From the NCBI RefSeq assembly GCF_900110255.1, contig NZ_FODD01000005.1, positions 124,001 to 188,000 of the forward strand: DNA of 64,000 bases, read 5' to 3'. How positions within the stretch are numbered: the first letter of the stretch is position 1; every line of letters starts with the position of its first letter. This document shows, in pieces, positions 27,800-36,969 of the stretch. Origin of the DNA: Actinacidiphila rubida. GTDB taxonomy: Bacteria; Actinomycetota; Actinomycetes; Streptomycetales; Streptomycetaceae. Position numbers and translations under genes: made by a program. The notes under the pieces were generated by a model. The model was given only the letters and a program-made list of their open reading frames with translations, was not told the DNA's origin and searched no databases.

Positions 27800-28582
27800 G
27801 TGACCGGAACCGGTGGCACCTCCCCCACCCCCTCTTCCCGTCCTGCTCACCGCACGGTAGCGCTGCGAGTGCTCAGTGCGGGAGTCTTCGCGCTGGCCGG
27901 ACTGATCTTCTGGACCAGTTTCGACACCGCGAAGGGCGTCGACATCCGCAGCGACGACCCGCTGCCGAAGCTCTCGGACAACGTCCGCGCCAGGAGCGCG
28001 CAGAACGCACGCCTGGAGAACGAGGTCGCCGCGGCGCGCGGTGACGTCGATCACCTCGCCGGCGCGGACAGCGGACTGACCACGGCCGAGAAGCAGCGGC
28101 TGGCGGCCCTGGACAAGGCGGCCGGCACCACGCCGCTCACCGGCCCGGCGCTCGGCGTCACCCTGAACGACGCCCCGCCCAACGCGGTGCCGCTGGTCCC
28201 CGGCGTGCCCGACCCGCAGCCCAACGACCTGGTCATCCACCAGCAGGACCTGCAGGCCGTGGTGAACGCGCTGTGGCAGGGCGGCGCCCAGGGGATCCGC
28301 GTCATGGACCAGCGGCTGATCTCCACCAGCGCGGTGCGCTGCGTCGGCAACACGCTGATCCTCCAGGGCCGGGTCTACTCGCCGCCCTACCGGATCACCG
28401 CCGTGGGTGACCAGGACAAGCTCCGCAAGGCCCTGAACGACAGTCCGGCCATCCAGAACTACCTCCAGTACGTCCAGGCGTACGGGCTCGGCTGGAAGGT
28501 CGGCTCGCAGAGCCGGGTCACCCTCCCGGGGTACTCCGGCTCCGTCGACCTGACCTATGCGAAACCTGTGCCCACGCCCTGA
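27800..28582 (+). CDS. DUF881 family membrane-anchored protein
   Basis: 260 residues. One membrane helix (about 22-42) is followed by a helical, possibly coiled stretch (RSAQNARLENEVAAARGDVD) and the DUF881 domain, with GVTLNDAPP, DLVIHQQDLQAVVNALWQGG and IRVMDQRL. The bulk should lie outside the cell membrane. DUF881 genes cluster with division and sortase genes in Gram-positives; the role is unknown. The GTG at 27800 lies 12 bases after AAGGAG; a TTG immediately upstream (27797) has better spacing and may be the real start. Confidence 0.92.
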   Translation: MTGTGGTSPTPSSRPAHRTVALRVLSAGVFALAGLIFWTSFDTAKGVDIRSDDPLPKLSDNVRARSAQNARLENEVAAARGDVDHLAGADSGLTTAEKQRLAALDKAAGTTPLTGPALGVTLNDAPPNAVPLVPGVPDPQPNDLVIHQQDLQAVVNALWQGGAQGIRVMDQRLISTSAVRCVGNTLILQGRVYSPPYRITAVGDQDKLRKALNDSPAIQNYLQYVQAYGLGWKVGSQSRVTLPGYSGSVDLTYAKPVPTP

Positions 28583-28709
28583 CCAGACGCGTTGTTACCG
28601 GTCTCGGCCCATGCCGAAGCTTTGTCCTGCCGGGCCCCCTTGGCGGCCGATCTCCCCTTACTCTGTTCCGGGGAGCAGTCAAGGACGTTGAGGGCAGGGA
28701 AGGCAGGGC

Positions 28710-28886
28710 ATGTACGGCTGGATCTGGCGGCATCTGCCGGGTAACGCCTGGGCGAGGGCGGTGATCTCACTCGTGCTGGCACTGGCCGTGGTGTACCTGC
28801 TCTTCCAGTACGTCTTCCCGTGGGCGGAGCCGCTGCTGCCCTTCAACGACGTGACCGTCGACAACGGGATGGCCGCCGTCCGATGA
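28710..28886 (+). CDS. Small conserved-position membrane protein (58 aa)
   Basis: 58 residues with one strong membrane segment (about 15-37, ARAVISLVLALAVVYLLFQY) between an aromatic N-terminus MYGWIWRHLPG and an acidic outer tail. The ATG follows GGCAGGGAAGGCAGG, and its stop overlaps the start of the amidotransferase gene (ATGA at 28883-28886), so the two are translationally coupled. Small proteins of this kind sit between DUF881 and the amidotransferase gene in Streptomyces. No function can be assigned. Confidence 0.85.
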   Translation: MYGWIWRHLPGNAWARAVISLVLALAVVYLLFQYVFPWAEPLLPFNDVTVDNGMAAVR

Positions 28887-29539
28887 GCGCACGCATCCTG
28901 GTCGTGGACAACTACGACAGCTTCGTCTTCAACCTCGTCCAGTACCTGTACCAGCTCGGCGCCGAGTGCGAGGTGCTGCGCAACGACGAGGTGGAACTGG
29001 CACACGCTCAGGACGGCTTCGACGGCGTGCTGCTGTCGCCCGGACCCGGCACGCCCGAGGAGGCCGGGGTCTGCGTCGACATGGTCCGGCACTGCGCGGA
29101 AACCGAAGTCCCGGTGTTCGGCGTCTGTCTCGGTGTGCAGTCGATGGCGGTCGCGTACGGCGGCGTGGTGGACCGGGCGCCCGAGCTGCTGCACGGCAAG
29201 ACGTCCCTGGTCACCCATGAGGGAGCCGGTGTCTTCGCCGGGCTGCCGACGCCGTTCACGGCGACCCGCTACCACTCGCTCGCGGTCGAACGGGCCACGC
29301 TGCCGGACGAGTTGCGGGTCACCGCGTGGACGGAGAACGGGATCATCATGGGGCTGCGGCACCGCGACGCCGCCGTCGAGGGTGTGCAGTTCCACCCCGA
29401 GTCGGTGCTCACCGAATGGGGTCACCTGATGCTCGCCAACTGGCTGGCCGAGTGCGGCGATCCCGGCGCGGTGGACCGCTCGCGGGGACTGGCCCCGGTG
29501 GTCGGGGCGAGCGGGCTCGCCGGGAGGGCCGGGGCGTGA
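28883..29539 (+). CDS. Glutamine amidotransferase: aminodeoxychorismate/anthranilate synthase component II
   Basis: 218 residues, one class I GATase domain. The nucleophile Cys82 is in VFGVCLGVQ. The His/Glu pair is in VQFHPESV. VVDNYDSFVFNLVQYL at the start and SPGPGTPEEAG are hallmarks of TrpG/PabA. It supplies ammonia from glutamine to chorismate for anthranilate or 4-aminobenzoate synthesis. The partner component I is not in the window, so TrpG and PabA cannot be told apart. The start overlaps the small membrane protein stop. The stop overlaps the sortase GTG by 4 bases. Confidence 0.95.
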   Translation: MSARILVVDNYDSFVFNLVQYLYQLGAECEVLRNDEVELAHAQDGFDGVLLSPGPGTPEEAGVCVDMVRHCAETEVPVFGVCLGVQSMAVAYGGVVDRAPELLHGKTSLVTHEGAGVFAGLPTPFTATRYHSLAVERATLPDELRVTAWTENGIIMGLRHRDAAVEGVQFHPESVLTEWGHLMLANWLAECGDPGAVDRSRGLAPVVGASGLAGRAGA

Positions 29540-31074
29540 CCACGCTCCGACCGGAGCGTCCCGCCGACGGCCCGATGTCGTACGACGACACCGGGCAGTT
29601 CAAGGCCGTCGTCGAACAGCTCGACGACCCCCTCAACGACCCGCTGCCGGGCCGCCCGCCCGCGGCCCCCGAACACGCCGCCGCCCGGCCCGGCACCGGG
29701 CAGCAGGCGACGCCGCCCACCGAGGCCCCCCCCGCACCGGCCGACGCGGCGACCGACGCCCAGCCCGCCGACGGCCGCACCTCGCCCTGGTTCCGCACCC
29801 CGGCCCCGGACCGCCCGCAGCCCGCACCGGCCGCGACGCCGTACGCCCGGCCCGCGCAGCCGGCGGCTCCGCCCACGCCGTACGCGGAGCCGCGGCAGGA
29901 GGCGCAGCCGGCGGAGGCGTACGCGCAGCCGCAGTCGCCGCAGCAGCCTCAGGCCCAGCCCCCGCGGCCCCCGCGGCCCGTCACCGCCGCGACGCCGTAC
30001 GGGGAGGCCTACAGCGAGCCGCAGGCCGAGACCACCACGGCGTTCGGGACCTTGACCGATCCGGGGGCCGAGGCGACGGCGGTCTTCGAGGCCTTCACCG
30101 AGCCGCAGCACCCGCAGGGCCCGCAGCAACCCCCGGACCGGCCGCAGGCGCGGCCGGACCCGGCCGAGCCGGATTCCGCGGAGGAGGAGCCGCCGGGCGC
30201 CGCCGCCCCGGCACCGCCGCCCGCGGACGGCGGGCGTGCCGCCCGCCGCAAGGCCGCGCGGCAGGGCGGCGGAGGCCACCGGGCCCGCGCCCGCACGGGC
30301 GCACCCGCGGCCGCCGAGGCCGCCGCGCAGCCGTCGTCCGCGCCGCTGAGCCGGGTCGAGGCCCGGCGGGCCGCCAAGGCCGCCAAGGACAGCCCCGCGG
30401 TCGTCATCAGCCGCGTCGTCGGTGAGCTGTTCATCACGGCCGGCGTCGTGATGCTGCTCTTCGTCACGTACCAGCTGTGGTGGACCAACGTCCGCGCCCA
30501 CGAGCAGGCCAACAGCGCCTCGAACCACCTCGAGCAGCAGTGGGCGACCGGGTCCCAGGACCCGAACCGGGCGCCCGGCGCCTTCCAGCCGGGCCAGGGA
30601 TTCGCGATCATGTACATCCCGAAGCTGGACGTCAAGGCCCCCATCGCGCAGGGCGTGTCCAAGACCAAGGTGCTCGACCACGGCATGATCGGGCACTACG
30701 ACGGCTCCCTGAACACGGCGATGCCCTGGGACAAGACGGGCAACTTCGCGGTCGCCGCGCACCGCAACACCCACGGCGAGCCGTTCCGCTACATCAACCA
30801 CCTCGTGCCCGGCGACAAGGTCGTGGTGGAGACGGCGACGACGTACTACACGTACCAGGTCACCAGCTCGCTGGCGTCCACCCCGCCGACGAACACGAGC
30901 GTGCTGCAGCCCGTCCCGGTCGGCTCGGGATTCACCACACCCGGCCGCTACCTGACGCTCACCACGTGCACGCCCGAGTTCACGAGCGAGAACCGGCTGA
31001 TCGTCTGGGGCAAGCTCATCGAGGAGCGGCCGCGCAGCAAGGGCAAGCCAGACGCGCTGCTCAGCAAGGGCTGA
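29536..31074 (+). CDS. srtE1: Class E sortase with long Pro/Ala-rich cytoplasmic N-terminus (SrtE1-like)
   Basis: 512 residues. Residues 1-290 are Pro/Ala/Gln-rich and disordered, with repeated TPYA-P and TPYGEAY strings. One membrane helix follows (about 297-318, ending QLWWTNV), then the sortase domain. Catalytic residues are the His in AAHRNTHG, the Cys in TLTTCTPEF and a later Arg in ENRLIVWG. Class E sortases join LAxTG proteins such as chaplins to the Streptomyces wall. The tandem arrangement matches SCO3850/SCO3849 of S. coelicolor. The GTG at 29536 overlaps the amidotransferase stop (GTGA); a later ATG at 29572 is possible. The unusually long N-terminus is conserved in type but its role is unknown. 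Confidence 0.93.
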   Translation: MTTLRPERPADGPMSYDDTGQFKAVVEQLDDPLNDPLPGRPPAAPEHAAARPGTGQQATPPTEAPPAPADAATDAQPADGRTSPWFRTPAPDRPQPAPAATPYARPAQPAAPPTPYAEPRQEAQPAEAYAQPQSPQQPQAQPPRPPRPVTAATPYGEAYSEPQAETTTAFGTLTDPGAEATAVFEAFTEPQHPQGPQQPPDRPQARPDPAEPDSAEEEPPGAAAPAPPPADGGRAARRKAARQGGGGHRARARTGAPAAAEAAAQPSSAPLSRVEARRAAKAAKDSPAVVISRVVGELFITAGVVMLLFVTYQLWWTNVRAHEQANSASNHLEQQWATGSQDPNRAPGAFQPGQGFAIMYIPKLDVKAPIAQGVSKTKVLDHGMIGHYDGSLNTAMPWDKTGNFAVAAHRNTHGEPFRYINHLVPGDKVVVETATTYYTYQVTSSLASTPPTNTSVLQPVPVGSGFTTPGRYLTLTTCTPEFTSENRLIVWGKLIEERPRSKGKPDALLSKG

Positions 31075-31110
31075 GCCGGGCGGGACGACACCGACCAAGA
31101 ACGGAAGAGT

Positions 31111-31812
31111 GTGACCAGCGAGAAGCGGGGCGGGCGGGGACCGATCGCGGCCACGATCAGTGTCATCGGCGAGATACTCATCACCCTGGGGCTGATCCTG
31201 GCCCTGTTCGTCGTCTACTCCCTGTGGTGGACCAACGTCATAGCCGACCGCCACGAGAAGAAGGCCGGGCAGACGGTCCGGCAGCAGTGGGCACAGCATC
31301 CGCAGATACCCGCGAAGGGCCTGGACACCAAGGACGGCATCGGCTTCCTGCACGTCCCGGCCATGGGGAAGAACTACGAGGTCCTGGTGAAGAAGGGCAC
31401 CTCCACGAAGGTGCTCAACGAGGGTGTGGCCGGCTACTACACCAAGCCCGTCGCCTCGGCGATGCCCTGGGACCCGACCGGCAACTTCACGATGGCCGCG
31501 CACCGCGACGGCCACGGCGCCAAGTTCCACAACATCGACAAGATCCACCTCGGGGACGCGATCGTCTTCGAGTCCAAGGACACCTGGTACGTCTACAAGG
31601 TCTACAAGGTCCTCGACCAGACCTCGAAGTACAACGTGCACGTCACCGACCAGGTCCCGAAGGAGTCCGGCAAGAACCAGCCGGGCCGCTACATCACCCT
31701 CACGACCTGCACCCCGGTCTACACCTCGCGCTACCGCTACATCGTCTGGGGCGAGCTGGTCCGCGCCCAGAAGGTCGACGCCCAGCGCACCCTGCCTCCC
31801 GAGCTTCGTTAG
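31111..31812 (+). CDS. srtE2: Class E sortase (SrtE2-like)
   Basis: 233 residues. A short basic N-terminus, a membrane helix (about 15-40, ending YSLWWTNV) and a sortase domain are visible. The catalytic His is in AAHRDGHGAKF, Cys in TLTTCTPVY and Arg in SRYRYIVWG. It is a paralogue of the preceding sortase without its long disordered extension. GTG 31111 has GGAAGAG just upstream. In S. coelicolor the two enzymes overlap in function in aerial development; the same role is inferred. A strong terminator follows. Confidence 0.95.
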   Translation: MTSEKRGGRGPIAATISVIGEILITLGLILALFVVYSLWWTNVIADRHEKKAGQTVRQQWAQHPQIPAKGLDTKDGIGFLHVPAMGKNYEVLVKKGTSTKVLNEGVAGYYTKPVASAMPWDPTGNFTMAAHRDGHGAKFHNIDKIHLGDAIVFESKDTWYVYKVYKVLDQTSKYNVHVTDQVPKESGKNQPGRYITLTTCTPVYTSRYRYIVWGELVRAQKVDAQRTLPPELR

Positions 31813-31868
31813 ACCGCCGGGCCGCCGGCCGCACCGCCAGGGGGCGGCGCACCCCGGGGCGGCGCACA

Positions 31869-31910
31869 AAGGGGCGGCCCGCACGGATCACACCGTGCGG
31901 GCCGCCCCTT
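31869..31910. terminator. Strong bidirectional terminator between srtE2 and pknB
   Basis: An 18-bp perfect stem AAGGGGCGGCCCGCACGG and its complement have loop ATCACA and are followed by CGTGCG. It separates convergent transcripts and is the longest hairpin in this block. Confidence 0.9.
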
Positions 31911-31933
31911 CGTGCGTGCGGGTGATGCCGGGG

Positions 31934-33919
31934 TCAGCCCCCGTTGCCACCGCCGCCGATCGCCTGGAACTGGATCTGCTGGCCTTCCTGGAGCTGGGTT
32001 CCCGTCTGCACGTTGCTGCCGTAGATCCGGGCGTTGTCGCCGACCGGGTTGCCGGCGGGGCCGACCGCCGAGATCTGCAGGTTCAGGTTCATGGCGTTGA
32101 GGATCTGCTTCATGTCGCCCACCGACTTGCCCTGCCAGTCCGGCATCGTCTGCTGCGGCTGCTGCTGCTGCGGGCCGGAGGAGACGGTCAGCACGATCGG
32201 GGTGTCGAGTGAGACCGGGCCGCCGCTCGGGTCCGGCGTCTGCGACACGACACTGCCCTTGGCGGCCGTGTCCGACGGCTGGTCCTGCTGCGACCTGCTG
32301 ATGTTGGTGAAGCCCAGGCCCTTGAGCTGGGCCTTCGCGTTGTCGAAGGGCACGCCCGTCAGGTCGGGCACCTGCTGCTGCTTCGGCTGCTGCGACACGG
32401 TCAGCGTGATCGTCGAGCCCTTGGCCTTCTTGGACCCGGCGGCCGGGTCCTGGCCGAGGACGATGCCCGGGTCCTGGGTGGTGGTGGTCTGCGCCGTCTG
32501 ATTGACCTGGAACCCGAGCCCGATCAGCTTGGCGCGGGCCGCGTCGATCGGGTCGTTCTTGACGTCCGGGACCTCGATCGGGGCGGCGCCCTTGCAGACC
32601 GTGACGTGGACGGTCTTGTCGTTCGGGACCGCCGCGGCCGCGGCCGGCGTCTGGGCCGAGATGAAGCCCTGCTGCGTGTTGGTGCAGTAGGCCTCCCCGT
32701 CCTTCTTGAGCGTCAGGTTGACGTTGCCCGCCTTGTTCTGGGCGTCCTCGAACGAGCTGTTGACGAAGTTCGGCACGGCCGCGTCGCTGCCCGGGGACTT
32801 GCCGCCGAACAGCGCCTTGCCGAGGAAGATCGCACCGATCAGCACCAGCACGCCGGCGACGACCAGCAGCACCGTGGAGGTGCTGTTGTTCTTCTTCTGC
32901 CGGCGGCGGTCGGGCCGCTCGTCGTAGCCGTAGCCGCCGTCGTCGTCGCGCATCGGCGGCAGCATCGAGGTGTGCTGGTCCGCGCCCTGCTGCGGCAGCG
33001 CCGTGGTGGCCGCGCCGTCGCCGTACTGCTGCGGGTAGCCGTAGCTCATCGCGCCCATGGCGACGGTCGCGCCGACCGGCTGGCCGTCGAGCGCGGCCTC
33101 GATGTCGGCCCGCATCTCGTCGGCGGACTGGTAGCGGTAGTCCGGGTCCTTGGTGAGCGCCTTGAGGACGATCGCGTCCATCGCCGGCGTGACCTCGGGG
33201 TCGTACACCGACGGCGGCTGCGGGTCCTCGCGCACGTGCTGGTAGGCCACCGCGACCGGCGAGTCGCCGACGAACGGCGGCCGCACGGTCAGCAGCTCGT
33301 AGAGCAGGCAGCCGGTGGAGTACAGGTCGGAGCGGGCGTCGACCTGCTCGCCCTTGGCCTGCTCGGGCGACAGGTACTGGGCGGTGCCGATGACCGCAGC
33401 GGTCTGGGTCATGGTCATGCCGGAGTCGCCCATGGCGCGGGCGATGCCGAAGTCCATGACCTTGACCTGGCCGGTGCGGGTCAGCATGACGTTCGCGGGC
33501 TTGATGTCCCGGTGGACGATGCCGGCCCGGTGGCTGTACTCCAGCGCCTGGAGGATGCCGACGGTCATCTCCATGGCGCGCTCGGGCAGCAGCTTGCGCC
33601 CGGAGTGAAGAAGCTCACGCAGCGTCGAGCCGTCGACGTACTCCATCACGATGTACGGGATCGAGATGCCGTCGACGTAGTCCTCGCCGGTGTCGTAGAC
33701 CGCGACGATCGACGGGTGGTTGAGGGAGGCGGCCGACTGGGCCTCTCGGCGGAACCGGGCCTGGAAGGACGGGTCGCGGGCGAGGTCCACCCGCAGGGTC
33801 TTCACAGCGACGGTACGGCCGAGGCGCGTGTCATGGGCGAGGTAGACCTCGGCCATGCCACCACGGCCGAGCACCGAGCCCAGCTCGTACCGGCCGCCGA
33901 GGCGACGCGGCTCTTCCAT
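31934..33919 (-). CDS. pknB: PASTA-domain serine/threonine protein kinase PknB
   Basis: 661 residues. The kinase domain covers about 11-275: GRGGMAEVY loop, Lys40, VHRDIKPAN with Asp138, DFG 156-158, and activation-loop threonines in GMTMTQTAAVIGTAQ. A juxtamembrane stretch and one membrane helix (about 355-378) lead to four outer PASTA repeats. These begin near AVPNF, IEVPDV, QQVPDL and QTMPDW, and bind muropeptides or lipid II in this family. It controls peptidoglycan synthesis and division. The ATG at 33919 follows AGGAGAGG; the longer frame to 34024 has no kinase similarity. It is the last gene of the fhaA-fhaB-pstP-rodA-pbpA-pknB cluster, 176 bases behind pbpA. Confidence 0.97.
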   Translation of the reverse strand: MEEPRRLGGRYELGSVLGRGGMAEVYLAHDTRLGRTVAVKTLRVDLARDPSFQARFRREAQSAASLNHPSIVAVYDTGEDYVDGISIPYIVMEYVDGSTLRELLHSGRKLLPERAMEMTVGILQALEYSHRAGIVHRDIKPANVMLTRTGQVKVMDFGIARAMGDSGMTMTQTAAVIGTAQYLSPEQAKGEQVDARSDLYSTGCLLYELLTVRPPFVGDSPVAVAYQHVREDPQPPSVYDPEVTPAMDAIVLKALTKDPDYRYQSADEMRADIEAALDGQPVGATVAMGAMSYGYPQQYGDGAATTALPQQGADQHTSMLPPMRDDDGGYGYDERPDRRRQKKNNSTSTVLLVVAGVLVLIGAIFLGKALFGGKSPGSDAAVPNFVNSSFEDAQNKAGNVNLTLKKDGEAYCTNTQQGFISAQTPAAAAAVPNDKTVHVTVCKGAAPIEVPDVKNDPIDAARAKLIGLGFQVNQTAQTTTTQDPGIVLGQDPAAGSKKAKGSTITLTVSQQPKQQQVPDLTGVPFDNAKAQLKGLGFTNISRSQQDQPSDTAAKGSVVSQTPDPSGGPVSLDTPIVLTVSSGPQQQQPQQTMPDWQGKSVGDMKQILNAMNLNLQISAVGPAGNPVGDNARIYGSNVQTGTQLQEGQQIQFQAIGGGGNGG

Positions 33920-34095
33920 AGCTCTGCCCTCTCCTAAACCCGTTCTCAACCGGTGTCCGTAAACCCGTGCCCTGTGCCTGCACCGGCATAGGTTACCGGG
34001 CGTGTCGCATGCAACCTCGTCCAAGCGTCCTGCTGATACCTGACCGGTACCTGGCCGCCGCCCGTCAGGGACGTGATGTCCGTCTCACTCGCCCG

Positions 34096-35556
34096 TCACT
34101 TGTTGAGGACCGCCTCCATGACCTTCTTGGCGATGGGCGCGGCCAGGCCGCCACCGGTGATGTCGTCGCGGTTGGCGGAGCCGTCCTCGACGACCACGGC
34201 CACGGCGACCGGGGAGCCCTGGTCGGTCATGGCGTAGGAGACGAACCACGCGTAGGGCGCCTTGTCGTTGCCGACGCCGTGCTGCGCGGTACCGGTCTTG
34301 CCGCCCACCCGGACCCCGGGGATCTGGGCGTTGGTGCCGGTGCCCTGGTTGACGACCGTCTCCATCATGGACTGGAGCTTCTGGGCGTTCTCCGGGGTGA
34401 GCGGCTTGCTCATCTCGCTGGGATTGGTCTGCGCGATGGTGCTGAGGTTGGGCGCCACGAGCTTGTCGACCTCGTAGGGCTTCATCAGCGTGCCGTTGTT
34501 GGCGATCGCGCCGGCGACCATGGCCATCTGCAGCGGGGTGGCGGCGGTGTCGAACTGGCCGATGGAGGACAGGGCGACCTGGTCCGGGCTCATCTTCTTG
34601 TCGAAGTTGCTGGCCGCGGCCCGCACGGGGATGAACTGCTCGGAGTTGAAGCCGAACTTCTCCGCCTCGTCCAGCATCTTCTGCTGGCCGAGGTCGGCGC
34701 CGAGCTTGCCGAACACCGTGTTGCAGCTGTACCGCAGGGCGACCCTCAGGCTGGCGTCCTTGCAGGGGATGTGACCCTCGTTCACCAGGTTGGTGCGGGT
34801 GCCCGGCAGCGGATACGGGTTCGGCGTCTTGGTGTTCGCGTCGATGTCGGTGTCCTGGCCGTTCTCCAGCGCGGCCGCCGCGGTGACAAGCTTGAACGTC
34901 GAACCCGGCGGGTACGTCTGGCGCAGCGCCCGGTTGAGCGTCGGGTCGTCGGTGTCGTTCGTCTTGTCGACGGCCGTCCAGTTCTTGCTGTCCGTCTTGG
35001 AGTTGCCGGCGAAGGACCCCGGGTCGTACGACGGGGTGCTGGCCAGCGCGAGGATCGCGCCGGTGCGCGGGTCGATCGCGGCGACCGCGCCCTTCTTGTC
35101 GCCGAGTCCCTTGAACGCGGCCTCCTGGGCCTTGGCGTTCAGGGTCGTGACGACGTTGCCGCCCTTCTTCTCCTTGCCGGTCAGCAGGTCGATGGTGCGG
35201 TTGAAGAACAGCCGGTCGTCGTTGCCGGTGAGGAATTTGTCCTCGACGCCCTCGAGCATGTTGGTGCCGAACGCCTGCGAGGCGAAGCCGGTCAGCGGCG
35301 CCCACATCGGTCCGTTGACGTAGGTCCGCTTGTACTTGAAGTCGCTGCCCGTGGTGGTGGTGTGGCCGGTGATCGCCTTGCCGTCGACGATGATGTCGCC
35401 GCGCGGCTGGGCGTACTGGTTGATGGCCACCCGACGGTTGTGGATGTCGCTGGACAGCTGGTCGGCCTGGACGAACTGCACGTAGTTCACCCGCGCCAGC
35501 AGGGCGAGGACGAGGAGGCCGCAGAAGACCGCGACCCTTCGCAGGGGCTTGTTCAC
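34096..35556 (-). CDS. pbpA: Penicillin-binding protein PbpA (class B transpeptidase)
   Basis: 486 residues. An N-terminal membrane helix (about 7-22) is followed by a dimer region and the transpeptidase domain. All three active-site motifs are present: STFK at 219-222, SCN at 277-279 and KTGT at 420-423. It cross-links peptidoglycan together with the SEDS glycosyltransferase encoded just upstream. The GTG start overlaps the rodA stop (GTGA), indicating translational coupling that matches a 1:1 complex. It is the standard actinobacterial arrangement. Confidence 0.97.
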   Translation of the reverse strand: MNKPLRRVAVFCGLLVLALLARVNYVQFVQADQLSSDIHNRRVAINQYAQPRGDIIVDGKAITGHTTTTGSDFKYKRTYVNGPMWAPLTGFASQAFGTNMLEGVEDKFLTGNDDRLFFNRTIDLLTGKEKKGGNVVTTLNAKAQEAAFKGLGDKKGAVAAIDPRTGAILALASTPSYDPGSFAGNSKTDSKNWTAVDKTNDTDDPTLNRALRQTYPPGSTFKLVTAAAALENGQDTDIDANTKTPNPYPLPGTRTNLVNEGHIPCKDASLRVALRYSCNTVFGKLGADLGQQKMLDEAEKFGFNSEQFIPVRAAASNFDKKMSPDQVALSSIGQFDTAATPLQMAMVAGAIANNGTLMKPYEVDKLVAPNLSTIAQTNPSEMSKPLTPENAQKLQSMMETVVNQGTGTNAQIPGVRVGGKTGTAQHGVGNDKAPYAWFVSYAMTDQGSPVAVAVVVEDGSANRDDITGGGLAAPIAKKVMEAVLNK

Positions 35557-36938
35557 TGGCTACGCACCACCTGGGTCGCTTCGGCGTCGGGGGAGGGGGC
35601 GGGGCTGGGCGCCGGCCGCCTGGCGGTGTCGCTGATCCGCAGCAGGATCGCGACGAGGGCCCAGTTCGCGATGACCGAGGAACCGCCCTGGGCCAGGAAC
35701 GGCATCGTCATACCGGTCAGCGGGATGAGCCCGGTCACACCGCCGGCCACCACGAAGACCTGCAGCGCGAACGCGCCGGACAGGCCGATGGCCAGCAGCT
35801 TGCCGAACGGGTCGCGGGCGGCCAGCGCCGTCCGGATGCCGCGCTCGATCAGCAGCGCGTAGAGCAGCAGGATGGCCATCAGGCCGGCCAGTCCCAGCTC
35901 CTCGCCGACGGTGGCCAGGATGTAGTCGCTCTTGGGCGCGATGCCGCCGATGAGGCGGGAGTAGCCCTGGCCCAGGCCGGAGCCGAACAGGCCTCCTGAG
36001 CCGAAGGCGTACATCGACTGCGCGGTCTCGGTCACACCGCCGTTGGAGGCCAGCTGCAGCGGGTGCAGCCAGTCCTGGACGCGGACCTTGACGTGCGGCT
36101 CCGAGCTGCCGACCACGGCCGCGCCGGCGCCGCTGAGCAGCAGGCCGAAGACGATCCAGCTGGTCCGCTCGGTGGCGACGTACAGCATGATCACGAAGAG
36201 GCCGAAGAACAGCAGCGAGGTGCCGAGGTCGGTCTCGAAGACCAGGATCAGCAGGCTCATCGCCCAGATCGCCAGGATCGGGCCGAGGTCGCGGCCGCGC
36301 GGCAGGTACAGGCCCATGAAGCGTCGGCTGGCGAGGGCCAGCGCGTCCCGCTTGACCATGAGGTAGCCGGCGAAGAAGACGGTGATGATGATCTTCGCGA
36401 ACTCGGCCGGCTGCAGCGAGCCGATGCCCGGCAGGGTGACCCAGATCCGCGCGCCGTAGACGGCGGGGAAGAACACCGGCAGCACCAGCAGGACCAGGGC
36501 CACGAACATCGAGATGTAGGTGTAGCGCTGCAGGATGCGGTGGTCCTTGAGGAAGACCAGCACGCAGACGAAGAGCGCCACGCCGAGCGTGGACCACATG
36601 AGCTGCTTGGGCGCCATCGCGGCACCCAGCACCGGTTCCTGGTCCAGCCGCCAGATCAACACCAGCCCCAGGCCGTTGAGCAGCGTCGCGATCGGCAGCA
36701 TCAGCGGGTCGGAGTACGGCGCGAACTTGCGCACCAGCAGGTGCGCGATGCCCGCGAGCAGGCCGAGGCCCAGGCCGTAGCCGAGCAGGCCGGCCGGGAC
36801 CGAGCCGTGCTTCGCCAGGCCCACGTTGGCGTACGCGAACACCGGGATGGCCACAGCGAAGACGAGCAGGGCCAGCTCGGTGTTGCGGCGGTTGGGGGCG
36901 CCGATCGACGTGATGGTGGTGGTGTTGCTGGAACTCAT
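35553..36938 (-). CDS. rodA: SEDS-family peptidoglycan glycosyltransferase (FtsW/RodA/SpoVE)
   Basis: 461 residues with about 12 membrane segments. SEDS marks include LQPAEFAKIIITVFFAGYL, FETDLGTSLLFFGLF and MPFLAQGGSSVIANW near the end. It polymerises lipid II into glycan strands with the paired class B PBP. Sequence alone does not separate RodA from FtsW; the position before pbpA matches Rv0017c (RodA). The ATG is 31 bases behind pstP. The C-terminal tail is Pro/Ala-rich. Confidence 0.95.
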   Translation of the reverse strand: MSSSNTTTITSIGAPNRRNTELALLVFAVAIPVFAYANVGLAKHGSVPAGLLGYGLGLGLLAGIAHLLVRKFAPYSDPLMLPIATLLNGLGLVLIWRLDQEPVLGAAMAPKQLMWSTLGVALFVCVLVFLKDHRILQRYTYISMFVALVLLVLPVFFPAVYGARIWVTLPGIGSLQPAEFAKIIITVFFAGYLMVKRDALALASRRFMGLYLPRGRDLGPILAIWAMSLLILVFETDLGTSLLFFGLFVIMLYVATERTSWIVFGLLLSGAGAAVVGSSEPHVKVRVQDWLHPLQLASNGGVTETAQSMYAFGSGGLFGSGLGQGYSRLIGGIAPKSDYILATVGEELGLAGLMAILLLYALLIERGIRTALAARDPFGKLLAIGLSGAFALQVFVVAGGVTGLIPLTGMTMPFLAQGGSSVIANWALVAILLRISDTARRPAPSPAPSPDAEATQVVRSQ

Positions 36939-36969
36939 GAAGTGCCGGCTCCTCCTGCTGGTCCCGGCG

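Noticed and set aside
29422..31884. 820-codon minus-strand frame over both sortase genes
   Set aside because: Antisense artefact; the plus strand has two sortases with intact catalytic residues.
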